Shown: positions 16,258 to 24,428, counted from the first letter of the stretch. The stretch: 64,000 nucleotides of DNA from Mycobacterium numidiamassiliense (GCF_900157365.1 NZ_FUEZ01000003.1:186001-250000), one strand, 5' to 3'. A program made the numbers and translations. The notes: generated from the letters alone by a model not told the origin.

Positions 16258-17249
16258 GCATCGGCGACCGACTGCGCGACCACTGGCCAAAGGACGCCCC
16301 CATCGGGATGATTCCCCGCGTCGCATGGGCGAAGCAGGAACCGACCTACCGCGACGCCCAGCCGGGCCTGATCGACGCCGCGCTGGATCGCTCCCAGAAG
16401 CGGCCGACCGGAAACTGGTATGTATTCGCGCCAAGCCGCGACGTGCGGGCGGGTCGCGCGTACGGCGCACGCGTGGCCGGTGCCGAGCTGGTCGCCTGGC
16501 GAGACCCGCACAGCCGGTTGCGGGTTGGCCCCGCGGGCTGCCCGCACCTGGGTGCCGATCTGGCCACCGGGGTGGTGAGCGACGGCATCTTGTACTGCCG
16601 CTGGCACGGGCTGGCTTTCGACGGCCAAAGATGCGACCTGCGCTGGAAGCCATTTCCCAGCCATGACGACGGGGTGCTGGCGTGGGTGCGACTCGATTCC
16701 GTCGGCGGCGAGGCGCCATTCGACGCGCCGGTGCTGTCGCCACGACCCGACGGCGGCAGTCTGACCGCGGTCGCGCGAGTGGCGGGCACGTGCGAACCGT
16801 CCGACATCGTCGCCAACCGGCTCGACCCCTGGCACGGCGCATGGTTTCACCCGTATTCATTCACCCGGCTCGAGGTCCTGACCACCCCGACAGCAGAAGA
16901 CGACCGCTTCCTCGTCTCGGTGACATTCCGGATGGGGCGCTTCGGCGTGCCGGTGATCGCCGAATTCACCACTCCAGACGCACGCACCGTGGTGATGCGC
17001 ATCATCGAGGGTGAAGGAACCGGGAGCATCGTCGAAACCCATGCCACACCAACGGGTCCCGGCCCCGACGGGCGCCCGCGCGTCGACGTCATCGAGGCCA
17101 CCATCGCGTCGTCACCCCGGCCCGGATTCGCCAACGCGCTGCGCGCGGGCCGGCTGATCACACCGCTGATGCGCTATGCCGCGACCCGGCTGTGGCGCGA
17201 CGACCTGGCCTATGCCGAACGCCGCTACCGACTGCGCACCGGTGGCTAG
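16254..17249 (+). CDS. Rieske [2Fe-2S] protein (DUF5914-like), probable CrtU partner
   Basis: A 331-aa iron-sulfur protein. The Rieske ligands are explicit: CPHLGADL (C-x-H) and, 17 residues on, CRWHGLAF (C-x2-H), at about residues 96-121. The C-terminal two thirds (residues 150-330) hold no non-heme iron motif that I can identify and resemble the DUF5914 part of proteins found beside actinobacterial crtU genes. The ATGA overlap with crtU implies equal expression. A role delivering electrons to CrtU, or in a further ring oxidation, is an inference. A free-standing oxygenase is the alternative. Confidence 0.85.
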   Translation: MSIGDRLRDHWPKDAPIGMIPRVAWAKQEPTYRDAQPGLIDAALDRSQKRPTGNWYVFAPSRDVRAGRAYGARVAGAELVAWRDPHSRLRVGPAGCPHLGADLATGVVSDGILYCRWHGLAFDGQRCDLRWKPFPSHDDGVLAWVRLDSVGGEAPFDAPVLSPRPDGGSLTAVARVAGTCEPSDIVANRLDPWHGAWFHPYSFTRLEVLTTPTAEDDRFLVSVTFRMGRFGVPVIAEFTTPDARTVVMRIIEGEGTGSIVETHATPTGPGPDGRPRVDVIEATIASSPRPGFANALRAGRLITPLMRYAATRLWRDDLAYAERRYRLRTGG

Positions 17250-17296
17250 CATGGAGCCATCACAGCATCTGTTAGCGACGCAAGCCCGAACCAGCC

Positions 17297-17716
17297 ATGA
17301 GAAAAGCGTATTTCGGCGTGGTGGGCTTCGCCGTGGGCGCGCACTGGGCCTACCTGCTCTACCTGCCCAGCGGCGGCTTTCTGGCGTTGCGGTGGCGACG
17401 GACCATCTGGCTGCATCTGGCAAGCGTGGGCTGGGGCGCGGTGGTCGTGACTCTGCCCGTGCCCTGTCCGCTGACGGTGCTGGAAGATTGGGCTCGCGAG
17501 AGGGCGAACATGCGGCCGCTGCCCAGCGCGGGCTTCGTCGACCGCTACGTCGCGGGGACTCTCTATCCCGCCGGCCGGACCGGTGTCGCGCAAACGCTTG
17601 CCTTCGTCGCCGCCGCGATGTCGTGGGCCGTGCTGGCGCGACAGCACCACACCGGACACGACGGGCGCGGACGCGGTCCACAAGCCGAGCGCGCTGCGAC
17701 GCCGTCCCGGGCGTGA
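17297..17716 (+). CDS. DUF2784 small membrane protein
   Basis: A 139-aa protein with hydrophobic segments at about residues 3-25, 36-56 and 96-115. The region WGAVVVTLPVPCPLTVLEDWARE matches the DUF2784 pattern (PCPLT-x2-E). No function is known. It follows the carotenoid operon by 47 bp on the same strand and may be its last gene. The C-terminal 25 residues are charged and unconserved in appearance. Confidence 0.7.
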   Translation: MRKAYFGVVGFAVGAHWAYLLYLPSGGFLALRWRRTIWLHLASVGWGAVVVTLPVPCPLTVLEDWARERANMRPLPSAGFVDRYVAGTLYPAGRTGVAQTLAFVAAAMSWAVLARQHHTGHDGRGRGPQAERAATPSRA

Positions 17717-17799
17717 TGGCGGTTCATGACGATCATTCGCCCCGTCTTCGTTTGCTGTGACGCGCGACGGGGTGTGTTGAGCCTTTTGCGAAGTGTGCG

Positions 17800-17815
17800 G
17801 ATACCCTGGTGTATC
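17800..17815. promoter_or_regulatory. Candidate autoregulatory operator of the first marR gene
   Basis: Short inverted repeat GATAC-N6-GTATC about 20 bp upstream of the GTG start at 17835. It is unrelated to the 13-bp sites at crtE and tspO. Confidence 0.35.
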
Positions 17816-17834
17816 TAACGAAGGATGCCCGCAA

Positions 17835-18398
17835 GTGACCAAGCAGTGCGCAGATGACCCATCGCTGGATCGTGTTGCGCTGGAAAAGCGGTTGTCGGCC
17901 GACGTACGCGCGATCACGGCGCGGTCCGACCGCGTGGGCCGGCATTATGCGCGACTGAACGAAGTGAGCAGTAACGACTTCCACGCGTTGCTGCACATCA
18001 TGGTCAGCGAGACCGCGGGTTCGCCGCTGACCCTGGCCCAGCTGCGACAGCGCATGGATGTGTCGCCCGCGGCGATCACCTACCTCGTCGACCGAATGAT
18101 CGAGGCGGGCCACATACGCCGGGAGCCCGATCCGCAAGACCGGCGGAAGTGGCTGCTGCGCTACGAGGAGCGCGGTATGTCCTTGGCGCACTCCTTCTTC
18201 AAGCCCCTCGGGGCCCACCTGAGCGCGGCCATGGTGGACCTCAGCGACGCCGACCTGGACGCCGCGCACCGGGTTTTCACCGCGATGATCGATGCGATGG
18301 CAACGTTCGAGGTTGAGCTTGGCCCCCAGCCCGCCGAACGGTCAGCCGGCGTCGGCCGCGGCGCCACCCCGGCCCGAAGGCAGGAATCCGCGCGGTAA
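17835..18398 (+). CDS. MarR-family transcriptional regulator
   Basis: Winged-helix regulator of 187 aa. The recognition-helix region is LRQRMDVSPAAITYLVDRMI and the wing carries EPDPQDRRKWLL, the MarR D-x-R-(R/K) signature. GTG at 17835 is chosen because GAAGGA lies 9 bp upstream. It closely resembles the second MarR of the locus (20706-21245), including the HALLHIM.E/RALLHILVAE segment, so the two are paralogues. It converges on the glycosyltransferase gene, overlapping it by 57 bp at the 3' ends. A regulator of the pigment genes is the likely role. Confidence 0.88.
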   Translation: MTKQCADDPSLDRVALEKRLSADVRAITARSDRVGRHYARLNEVSSNDFHALLHIMVSETAGSPLTLAQLRQRMDVSPAAITYLVDRMIEAGHIRREPDPQDRRKWLLRYEERGMSLAHSFFKPLGAHLSAAMVDLSDADLDAAHRVFTAMIDAMATFEVELGPQPAERSAGVGRGATPARRQESAR

Positions 18399-19625
18399 CG
18401 CCCCGGGCAGCAGGCGCTGCTCGATCAGGTCCGCCCCGCGTGCCACACCGCCCGTCGCGGCGAAGCCCGCGGCTACCCGCCGTGCGCCGTCGGCCATCGC
18501 CGCGGTGTCGCGCACCGCGGCACGCAGGCGGACCGCGGTCAATCGTCGGGACGGCAGACGGGTGCCGGAGCGGCTCACCTCGACCCGGCGCGCGACTTCG
18601 GCTTGATCGCGGGCGAACGGCACCGCGCACACCGGCACACCACGATTCAGGGCCTTCACGGTGGTGCCCATGCCGCCATGGGTGATGGCGCAGATCGCGC
18701 GGTCAAGAACCGCACCGTGGTTGACGAACCGGCACACCGTGGCGTTGAGCGCCGGCGCCAGCCGGGGAACGCCCGCCGGGAACGTCGCGACGACGTGCAC
18801 CGGCTCAGTCGCCAAGGCCTGCAAGGCGATACGGCCCAGCCTGGCATCGGCCTGCGGGATCGACGAGGTACTGACCAGCACGATGGGCCGGTCGATGGCG
18901 GCGAGCCAGCCAGGCACTTCCGACGGCGTCGGCTCGAAATCGCACGCACCGATGAAATGCACCGAGTCGCCCCAGTCCGGGTGCGGATATTCAAACGGCT
19001 CGCCGCCGACCGCCAACAACAGCGGCGCGCGGCGCATCAGCGCGTCCACCGACTTGACCGTCGGCACACCGAGTTTGGCGCGAAGGTCGTTGACCCGCGG
19101 CACGATCCGGCGATCGAACAGAAAGCTCACGAGCGGGCGAACCTGCGCATCGCGCACGGTCCCGGCAAGGCCGGGCAACGGCCGCAGACCGGGCCCGAAC
19201 GGCGGCGCCGCACGCGACCTCAGGTAGGGCGTGAACGGCGAAAATACAAGCCAGCCAACATGACTCGCCTCCGCCGTCGACATGGCCCCCCAGCAGTTGG
19301 CGTCCACGATAACCACGTCGGGTGCCACGCTGGTCATGGCCAGGCGCAGATCGTCGACCTCGAGCACCGCACGCCGGCACAGCACGTCGATGGTTGCCTT
19401 CAGAACACCGAAAGCGTTGCGCTCCAGCTGATCATGGCCGGCGATGGCCTCGATTCGCGGGTCGACGGCCTCGGCCTGAATGCCGATCGCTCGCATGGCG
19501 TCCACTTCGGCAGCCAAAGTGCGCAGGTGAATTCGGTGTCCCCGCCCGGCGAGTTCACGCAACAGCGCGGCCATCGGATACAGGTGCCCCAACGCCGGTG
19601 ACCCGTAAGCCAGGATGACCGCCAT
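18342..19625 (-). CDS. UGT-type glycosyltransferase (GT1), possible carotenoid glycosyltransferase
   Basis: GT-B glycosyltransferase of family GT1 (427 aa). The N terminus ILAYGSPALGHLYPMAALLRE is the acceptor-domain start with the conserved His. The C-terminal nucleotide-sugar motif is VNHGAVLDRAICAITHGGMG. It is the last gene of a marR-idi2-glycosyltransferase operon, 12 bp after idi2. A CrtX-like role, gluco-capping of a hydroxylated carotenoid, fits the context. No carotenoid hydroxylase is seen in the block, so the acceptor is unclear. Start ATG 19625. Confidence 0.85.
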   Translation of the reverse strand: MAVILAYGSPALGHLYPMAALLRELAGRGHRIHLRTLAAEVDAMRAIGIQAEAVDPRIEAIAGHDQLERNAFGVLKATIDVLCRRAVLEVDDLRLAMTSVAPDVVIVDANCWGAMSTAEASHVGWLVFSPFTPYLRSRAAPPFGPGLRPLPGLAGTVRDAQVRPLVSFLFDRRIVPRVNDLRAKLGVPTVKSVDALMRRAPLLLAVGGEPFEYPHPDWGDSVHFIGACDFEPTPSEVPGWLAAIDRPIVLVSTSSIPQADARLGRIALQALATEPVHVVATFPAGVPRLAPALNATVCRFVNHGAVLDRAICAITHGGMGTTVKALNRGVPVCAVPFARDQAEVARRVEVSRSGTRLPSRRLTAVRLRAAVRDTAAMADGARRVAAGFAATGGVARGADLIEQRLLPGALPRGFLPSGRGGAAADAG

Positions 19626-19637
19626 GCGTCCCGGTCC

Positions 19638-20681
19638 CTAGCTCGCCGTCGTGCCGACATCGCGCAGGGCGCGCAGATCGGAAGTCCCGCAGCCGTGCAG
19701 GCAGATTCGAAGTTCATCGATGAATCGTTGCAGCCAGTCCGTCGCCGCATCCGCGGATTCGATCGCCGCGGGCAACAGCGGCCGGGCGACGGCCACCACG
19801 TCGGCGCCCAGGGCCAGCGCTTTGGCCGCGTCCATCCCGGTGCGGATGCCGCCGGACGCGACCAGCGGGATCTCCGGCAGCGCAGCCCGCACCTCGGTGA
19901 TCGCCTGCGCGGTGGGTATCCCCCAGTCGGCCAGATCCGGGTGGCGCACTTCGCCGTACCGGACCAGTTGTTCCACCCGCGACCACGACGTCCCGCCTGC
20001 GCCCGCGACATCGAGACCGGCCACCGGCGGCTCACCGGTCAACCGCAGCAGTTGGGCGACCGCCGTGGCACCGAGGCCGTGGCCGACCTCCTTCAGCAGC
20101 ACCGGGTAGCCCAGCAGGCCGGCCAGGTCGTGCAGCCGGTCCAGCGATCCCGCGCAGTCGGTGTCACCGCCCCGCTGGACCGCCTCCTGCAGCGGATTGG
20201 TATGCACGGCAAGCGCATCCGCTGCGACGCGGTCGAGGGCCGCGACGATGTCGGGCACCGCGTCCTTAGTCAGTTGCGCCAGGCCGATATTGCCGAAAAG
20301 CAACACGTCGGGCGCCACATCGCGCACGGCGAAGCTGGGCGCGGCCCGCTCACCCAGCACGCTGTCGAGCATGACCCGCTGCGACCCAAGCATCATTCCG
20401 ATGCCGAGCCGTTGTGCGGCGGTGGCCAGGTTGCGGTTGATGGTGCCCGACAACTCGGCACCGCCGGTCATCGCGCCCACCAGCACCGGCGCCCGCAGTC
20501 GCCCGCCGAAGAATTCGGCGGAAAGATCGATGTCATCGAGGTTGGTCTGGGTCAGCGCGTTGTAGGGAAGGCTGTGATGTTCCAGGCCCGTCGTCAGGTT
20601 CTGGTAGCCGACGTCGCCGTCGAGGCAGACGTCGATGTGCCGCCGTTTGCGCGTGGTCAACTCCCCGCGGTCGGCTGTCAT
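19638..20681 (-). CDS. fni: Type 2 isopentenyl-diphosphate delta-isomerase
   Basis: FMN- and NADPH-dependent IPP isomerase (347 aa) that interconverts IPP and DMAPP, feeding GGPP synthesis. Family motifs: [72 protein letters not shown] and the FMN phosphate loop [23 protein letters not shown] 20681 is chosen because AAGGAGGT lies 3-4 bp upstream; a GTG at 20702 is possible but has no such site. It lies 24 bp after marR, in one operon. Confidence 0.95.
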   Translation of the reverse strand: MTADRGELTTRKRRHIDVCLDGDVGYQNLTTGLEHHSLPYNALTQTNLDDIDLSAEFFGGRLRAPVLVGAMTGGAELSGTINRNLATAAQRLGIGMMLGSQRVMLDSVLGERAAPSFAVRDVAPDVLLFGNIGLAQLTKDAVPDIVAALDRVAADALAVHTNPLQEAVQRGGDTDCAGSLDRLHDLAGLLGYPVLLKEVGHGLGATAVAQLLRLTGEPPVAGLDVAGAGGTSWSRVEQLVRYGEVRHPDLADWGIPTAQAITEVRAALPEIPLVASGGIRTGMDAAKALALGADVVAVARPLLPAAIESADAATDWLQRFIDELRICLHGCGTSDLRALRDVGTTAS

Positions 20682-20705
20682 CCGCACCTCCTTGACGTTC
20701 ACATG

Positions 20706-21245
20706 TTAGGCGGTACCCACGTCGGTACCGGATACTTGTACTTCGTTGTGAAAGCGCCGCATCCCGTCGACCAGCGCGGTGAGAACCCGGTGCGCGGCGG
20801 TCAACTCAGCGTCGGGCAGGTCCATCATGGCGGTGTGCGTGTGTGCGGCCAACGGAGCAAAGAAAATGCCCGCCATGTCGGGATCCTGCTCTTGGTATCG
20901 CAAGATGACCTTGCGCCGATCGTCGGGATCGGACTCTCGCCTGATGTGGCCGGACCCGATCATGCGCTCGACCAGGTAAGTGATCGCAGCCGCGGACAGG
21001 CCCATCTTGTGACGCAACTCCCCCGACGTCAGGGGTGCACCGGAACTTTCGGCGACCAGAATGTGCAGCAGGGCGCGAAAGTCGCTGGGCCGCAGCTGAT
21101 GTGCCACGGCAAAGACGCGACCCAGCTGCTCGGATTCAGCGGTAAGAGCCCGCGCGTCGGCCGCGATCAGCGCTTCGAGCCGCATTCGCTCGGCTGCCCC
21201 CCGATGCGGATTCATCAGAAGCCCAGCATACGCGGTCGACGACAT
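20706..21245 (-). CDS. MarR-family transcriptional regulator (candidate pigment/light regulator)
   Basis: MarR winged-helix regulator (179 aa). The recognition region is LRHKMGLSAAAITYLVERMIG and the wing ESDPDDRRKVILRY. First gene of the operon with idi2 and the glycosyltransferase, divergent from tspO. ATG 21245 is used, which places the first 13-bp operator-like site only 5 bp upstream; ATG 21215 is an alternative start. Neither has a clear ribosome-binding site. Autoregulation and control of crtE and tspO are inferred from the shared sites. MarR-type CrtR controls carotenoid genes in Corynebacterium, a known parallel. Confidence 0.9.
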   Translation of the reverse strand: MSSTAYAGLLMNPHRGAAERMRLEALIAADARALTAESEQLGRVFAVAHQLRPSDFRALLHILVAESSGAPLTSGELRHKMGLSAAAITYLVERMIGSGHIRRESDPDDRRKVILRYQEQDPDMAGIFFAPLAAHTHTAMMDLPDAELTAAHRVLTALVDGMRRFHNEVQVSGTDVGTA

Positions 21246-21249
21246 TTTG

Positions 21250-21278
21250 TTAACTTGCTGAATGTTTAAGTGATTGAA
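21250..21278. promoter_or_regulatory. Tandem 13-bp operator-like sites in the marR-tspO divergent region
   Basis: TTAACTTGCTGAA (21250-21262) and TTAAGTGATTGAA (21266-21278), starts 16 bp apart. They match the crtE pair: the first is the reverse complement of the crtE site apart from one base, and the second agrees with TTCAGTAATTGAA at 11 of 13 positions. The pair sits between two divergent operons and could control both. Confidence 0.72.
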
Positions 21279-21335
21279 GTTCCTGTCATAGTGGTATGGG
21301 AACAGCGACCAGTTCAGCCGACCAAGGAGCCCACG

Positions 21336-21824
21336 ATGAAGAAGTCAACGCTAATCGCCACGACCCTTGCCGTCGCTACAGCGGCGGGGACCGGAAGCAT
21401 CGCCAGCCCGGGTCGTGCCGAAAGCTGGTATTCGAGGGTTCGGAAACCGGCGTACCAGCCGCCCCGTGCCGTCTTTCCCCTCGCCTGGACCGCGCTGTAC
21501 GCGGACATCGCGGCGACCTCGGCATCGGCCATCGACGGGTATCGCTCGACGGGCCACGATGACAAGGCGCGTAACTACGCCACCGCGCTGGGGGTCAACC
21601 TGTTGCTCAACGCGGGATGGAGTTGGCTGTTCTTCCGGTATCACAAGCTCGGCGCATCCGCACTTGGCGCGGCCGTGCTCACGGCCAGCAGTGCGGATCT
21701 CGCCCGCCGCGCCGCCCAGGCCGACCCACGTGCCGGCCTGGCGTTGTCGGCCTACCCGCTGTGGGGTGCCTTCGCCACCGTCTTGTCCACTCATATCTGG
21801 CGGCTCAACCGCGGCATCCAATAA
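21336..21824 (+). CDS. tspO: TspO/MBR family membrane protein
   Basis: Tryptophan-rich sensory protein family (162 aa), an integral membrane protein that binds porphyrins and related tetrapyrroles. The N-terminal span is at residues 5-22. The family motif WYSRVRKPAYQPPRAVFPLAWTALY is spread over residues 31-55, followed by NLLLNAGWSWLFFRY and LSAYPLWGAFATVLSTHIW. ATG 21336 has AAGGAG 6 bp upstream. Its stop overlaps the photolyase start (TAATG). In Rhodobacter TspO tunes pigment gene expression to light and oxygen; a similar role here is an inference. Confidence 0.88.
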   Translation: MKKSTLIATTLAVATAAGTGSIASPGRAESWYSRVRKPAYQPPRAVFPLAWTALYADIAATSASAIDGYRSTGHDDKARNYATALGVNLLLNAGWSWLFFRYHKLGASALGAAVLTASSADLARRAAQADPRAGLALSAYPLWGAFATVLSTHIWRLNRGIQ

Positions 21825-23152
21825 TGCCGGCGCTGTTGTGGTTTCGGCGCGATCTGCGGTTGGGCGATCACCCGGCGCTGGCTGCCGCCGCCGCTGATCG
21901 AGACGTGCTGGCCTGCTTTGTGCTCGATCCGCGCCTGGAGAAGTCATCCGGACGCCGCCGCCTCCAGTTCCTGGGCGACGCTCTGCGCCGACTGGACGAC
22001 GACCTGGGCGGTCGGCTGCTGGTGGTCCGCGGCCGGCCCGAGGATCAAATCCCCTTGATCGCCAAGGAGATCGACGCCTCTTCGGTGCATATCTCGGAGG
22101 ATTTCGCGCCGTTCGGTCGGCGGCGCGACGAGCGGGTCCGGGCGGCGCTGGGTTCGGTCCCGCTGGTGGCGACGGGGTCGCCGTATCTGGTGTCACCCGG
22201 TCGCGTGACGAAAAAGGACGGCTCCGCGTACAAAGTGTTCACCCCGTTTCTGCGCGCGTGGCGCGAGACGGCCTGGCGCGAGCCGGCCCGGTCGAGCGCC
22301 GACTCGGCGCATTGGCTCGATCCGGCTGAGTTGAGCCTGAAGCCGTGCAAGATCCCAGACCCCGGCCAGGCACTCGAACTCGCCGCCGGGGAGGACGCGG
22401 CGTTGAAGCAATGGAAGTCTTTCCTCGACAACGGTTTACACAACTACGACGAGGATCGCAATAGACCCGATCTGCCAGGCACCAGCCGGATGTCGGCGCA
22501 CCTGAAGTTCGGCACCATTCATCCCCGCACGATGGTCGCCGGACTCAACCTGCGCACCGAAGCGGCACAGGCGTACTTGCGGGAGCTGGCGTTTCGTGAC
22601 TTCTACGCCGATGTGCTGCACCACTGGCCGGCCAGCGCCTGGCACAACTGGAACAGCGACTTCGACGCCATCGAGACCGACACCGGGGCCGAAGCCACAC
22701 GCCGTTTCGAGTCCTGGAAAGCCGGCGAAACCGGCTTTCCCATCGTCGATGCCGGGATGCGTCAACTTCGCGAGACCGGCTTCATGCACAACCGGGTGCG
22801 CATGATCGCCGCCTCGTTTCTGGTCAAGGATCTGCACTTGCCCTGGCAATGGGGCGCGGGCTGGTTCCTCGATCAACTCGTCGACGGCGACATCGCCAAC
22901 AACCAGCACGGGTGGCAGTGGTGCGCGGGGTGCGGTACCGACGCCGCGCCGTATTTCCGGGTGTTCAACCCGATGACCCAGGGCAAGAAGTTCGATCCGT
23001 CGGGCGACTACATCCGGCGCTGGGTGCCTGAGTTGCGCGACGCCGACGACGTGCACAGCAGCGGTGAGAAGCGGCCGCCGGCATACCCGTCGGCGATCGT
23101 CGACCACGGAGCCGAGCGCGCCGAAGCGCTGCGTCGCTACCAGGCCCTGTAA
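21824..23152 (+). CDS. phr: Deoxyribodipyrimidine photolyase
   Basis: Light-driven DNA repair flavoprotein of the class I CPD photolyase/cryptochrome family (442 aa). The N-terminal antenna domain begins ALLWFRRDLRLGDHPAL. The FAD-binding domain holds TSRMSAHLKFGTIHPR, LRELAFRDFYADVL and the C-terminal signature DGDIANNQHGWQWCAGCGTD followed by YFRVFNPMTQGKKFD. The TAATG overlap couples it to tspO, placing DNA photorepair in the same regulon as the photoprotective pigment. A weak GCCCC/GGGGC hairpin follows at 23154-23172. Confidence 0.95.
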   Translation: MPALLWFRRDLRLGDHPALAAAAADRDVLACFVLDPRLEKSSGRRRLQFLGDALRRLDDDLGGRLLVVRGRPEDQIPLIAKEIDASSVHISEDFAPFGRRRDERVRAALGSVPLVATGSPYLVSPGRVTKKDGSAYKVFTPFLRAWRETAWREPARSSADSAHWLDPAELSLKPCKIPDPGQALELAAGEDAALKQWKSFLDNGLHNYDEDRNRPDLPGTSRMSAHLKFGTIHPRTMVAGLNLRTEAAQAYLRELAFRDFYADVLHHWPASAWHNWNSDFDAIETDTGAEATRRFESWKAGETGFPIVDAGMRQLRETGFMHNRVRMIAASFLVKDLHLPWQWGAGWFLDQLVDGDIANNQHGWQWCAGCGTDAAPYFRVFNPMTQGKKFDPSGDYIRRWVPELRDADDVHSSGEKRPPAYPSAIVDHGAERAEALRRYQAL

Positions 23153-23299
23153 CGCCCCGCGGTGCCGGGGGCGCCGGCCAGCAAATAGATCAGCAAATAA
23201 ACGTCACGTTGCGGAATTTTCCGCAACTGCCTTTACCCGAAGCTGTTTGGCATGTAATTATCAGCCGATTCACAGTCGGCAATACGCCAGGAGGCGCTT

Positions 23300-24058
23300 G
23301 TGATTCGCTCGGCCCTTCGGACAACGCTCGTTTCCGGCGCCGCCGTGGGGCTGATGGCCACCGCGGGCGCCTGCTCATGTTCGGTCGGCTCGAAATCGAA
23401 CGCGGTGAGCAAGGACGATGTCGCCAGCCAGATCAGCGCCAAGATGACCGACCCCGCTGGTCTCAAGCCCGAGTCGGTGACGTGCCCGAACGACCTGGCC
23501 GCCAAGGTGGGGGCACAGTTGGACTGCACGATGAAATCCAACGGCCAGAGCTACGCGGTCAACGTCACCGTCACCAGCGTCAACGGCAGCGACGTCAAGT
23601 TCGACATGGTGCAGAAGATCGACAAGGCCCAGATAGCCAACGACATCAGCGCCAAACTGACCGACGGCGCCGGCAACAAGCCCGACTCGGTGAGTTGTCC
23701 CGACAACCTGCTGGCAAAAGTCGGCGCGCAATTGAACTGCACGATGAACGCCAAGAACCAGACCTACAACGTCAACGTCACCGTGACCAGCGTCAGCGGC
23801 ACCTCGGTCAAGTACGACATGGTGGAGACGGTCGACAAAGACAAGGTTGCCGGCGTCATCAGCAACAAAGTGACGCCGTTGCTCGGGGTCACGCCCGATT
23901 CGGTGACCTGCCCTGACAACTTGAAGGGTGTGGAGGGCGCGACCCTACGGTGTCAGGTCAACACGGCCGGCAAGACCTACGGGGCGACCGTGACGGTCAC
24001 CAATGTCGACGCCGGCGATGTCAGCTTCGACATCCTGCTGGACAACCAACCGTCGTAG
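23300..24058 (+). CDS. Lipoprotein with three tandem DUF4333 domains
   Basis: A 252-aa exported protein. Signal peptide at residues 1-24 ending in an ATAGAC lipobox-like site. Three repeats follow at about residues 36-105, 106-176 and 177-250. Each contains an S/D-x-VTCP(N/D)(D/N)L motif, then a KVGAQL-C(T)M core with a second Cys, and ends (V)TVTSV-x-F/YDM(V). Each repeat therefore has a Cys pair that probably forms a disulfide outside the membrane. GTG 23300 has AGGAGG 6 bp upstream. Function unknown; one or two DUF4333 copies per protein is more usual. Confidence 0.85.
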   Translation: MIRSALRTTLVSGAAVGLMATAGACSCSVGSKSNAVSKDDVASQISAKMTDPAGLKPESVTCPNDLAAKVGAQLDCTMKSNGQSYAVNVTVTSVNGSDVKFDMVQKIDKAQIANDISAKLTDGAGNKPDSVSCPDNLLAKVGAQLNCTMNAKNQTYNVNVTVTSVSGTSVKYDMVETVDKDKVAGVISNKVTPLLGVTPDSVTCPDNLKGVEGATLRCQVNTAGKTYGATVTVTNVDAGDVSFDILLDNQPS

Positions 24059-24075
24059 TTCGGCAACCACAACGA

Positions 24076-24384
24076 TCAATGACCAACGGCCGCAAAGTAA
24101 CCCACCGCTCCGACCAGCTCGGCCACGACCGACAGGACCAACGTCGCGGTGGCCAACGGCCACGCTGACCGCCGGCGAAGCAGCCAGACGATCGTCAGCA
24201 CGGAGCCGACCAGGGTCAGCGCGGCCGCGGCCGCCACCGACACCATCACGAACGTCGCGGCCCGGTCCGCGTTGCATCGCGGCGCCGGGCAGTAATCGGT
24301 GAAGGCGAGCAGCATGAATTCCATGCCGCCGGCCACGGCGCAGCCGACGACGGCGAGCACCAGCAGCACGATCGAGGTCGCCAC
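24076..24384 (-). CDS. Small membrane protein, unknown
   Basis: A 102-aa hydrophobic protein with membrane spans at about residues 3-25, 43-67 and 76-99 and a short loop with two Cys (DYCPAPRCNADR). GTG 24384 is the only plausible start; the ribosome-binding site is weak. It converges on the DUF4333 lipoprotein gene with a 17-bp gap. I recognise no family. Confidence 0.6.
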   Translation of the reverse strand: MATSIVLLVLAVVGCAVAGGMEFMLLAFTDYCPAPRCNADRAATFVMVSVAAAAALTLVGSVLTIVWLLRRRSAWPLATATLVLSVVAELVGAVGYFAAVGH

Positions 24385-24428
24385 ATCCCAGCCGGGGCGC
24401 GGCGACCTGACGTCCGCGGGCCCGGATG

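Noticed and set aside
14797-16860. 687-codon open frame antisense to crtU and the Rieske gene
   Set aside because: Arg/His/Pro-rich translation with no domain; a shadow of the high-GC coding strand, whose product has clear motifs.
19695-21269. 524-codon open frame antisense to idi2 and marR
   Set aside because: Gln/His/Arg-rich composition without motifs; the opposite strand encodes two well-defined proteins with a good ribosome-binding site between them.
23209-23916. 235-codon plus-strand frame overlapping the DUF4333 gene
   Set aside because: Gln/Arg-rich low-complexity frame shift product; the DUF4333 frame has a signal peptide and ribosome-binding site.
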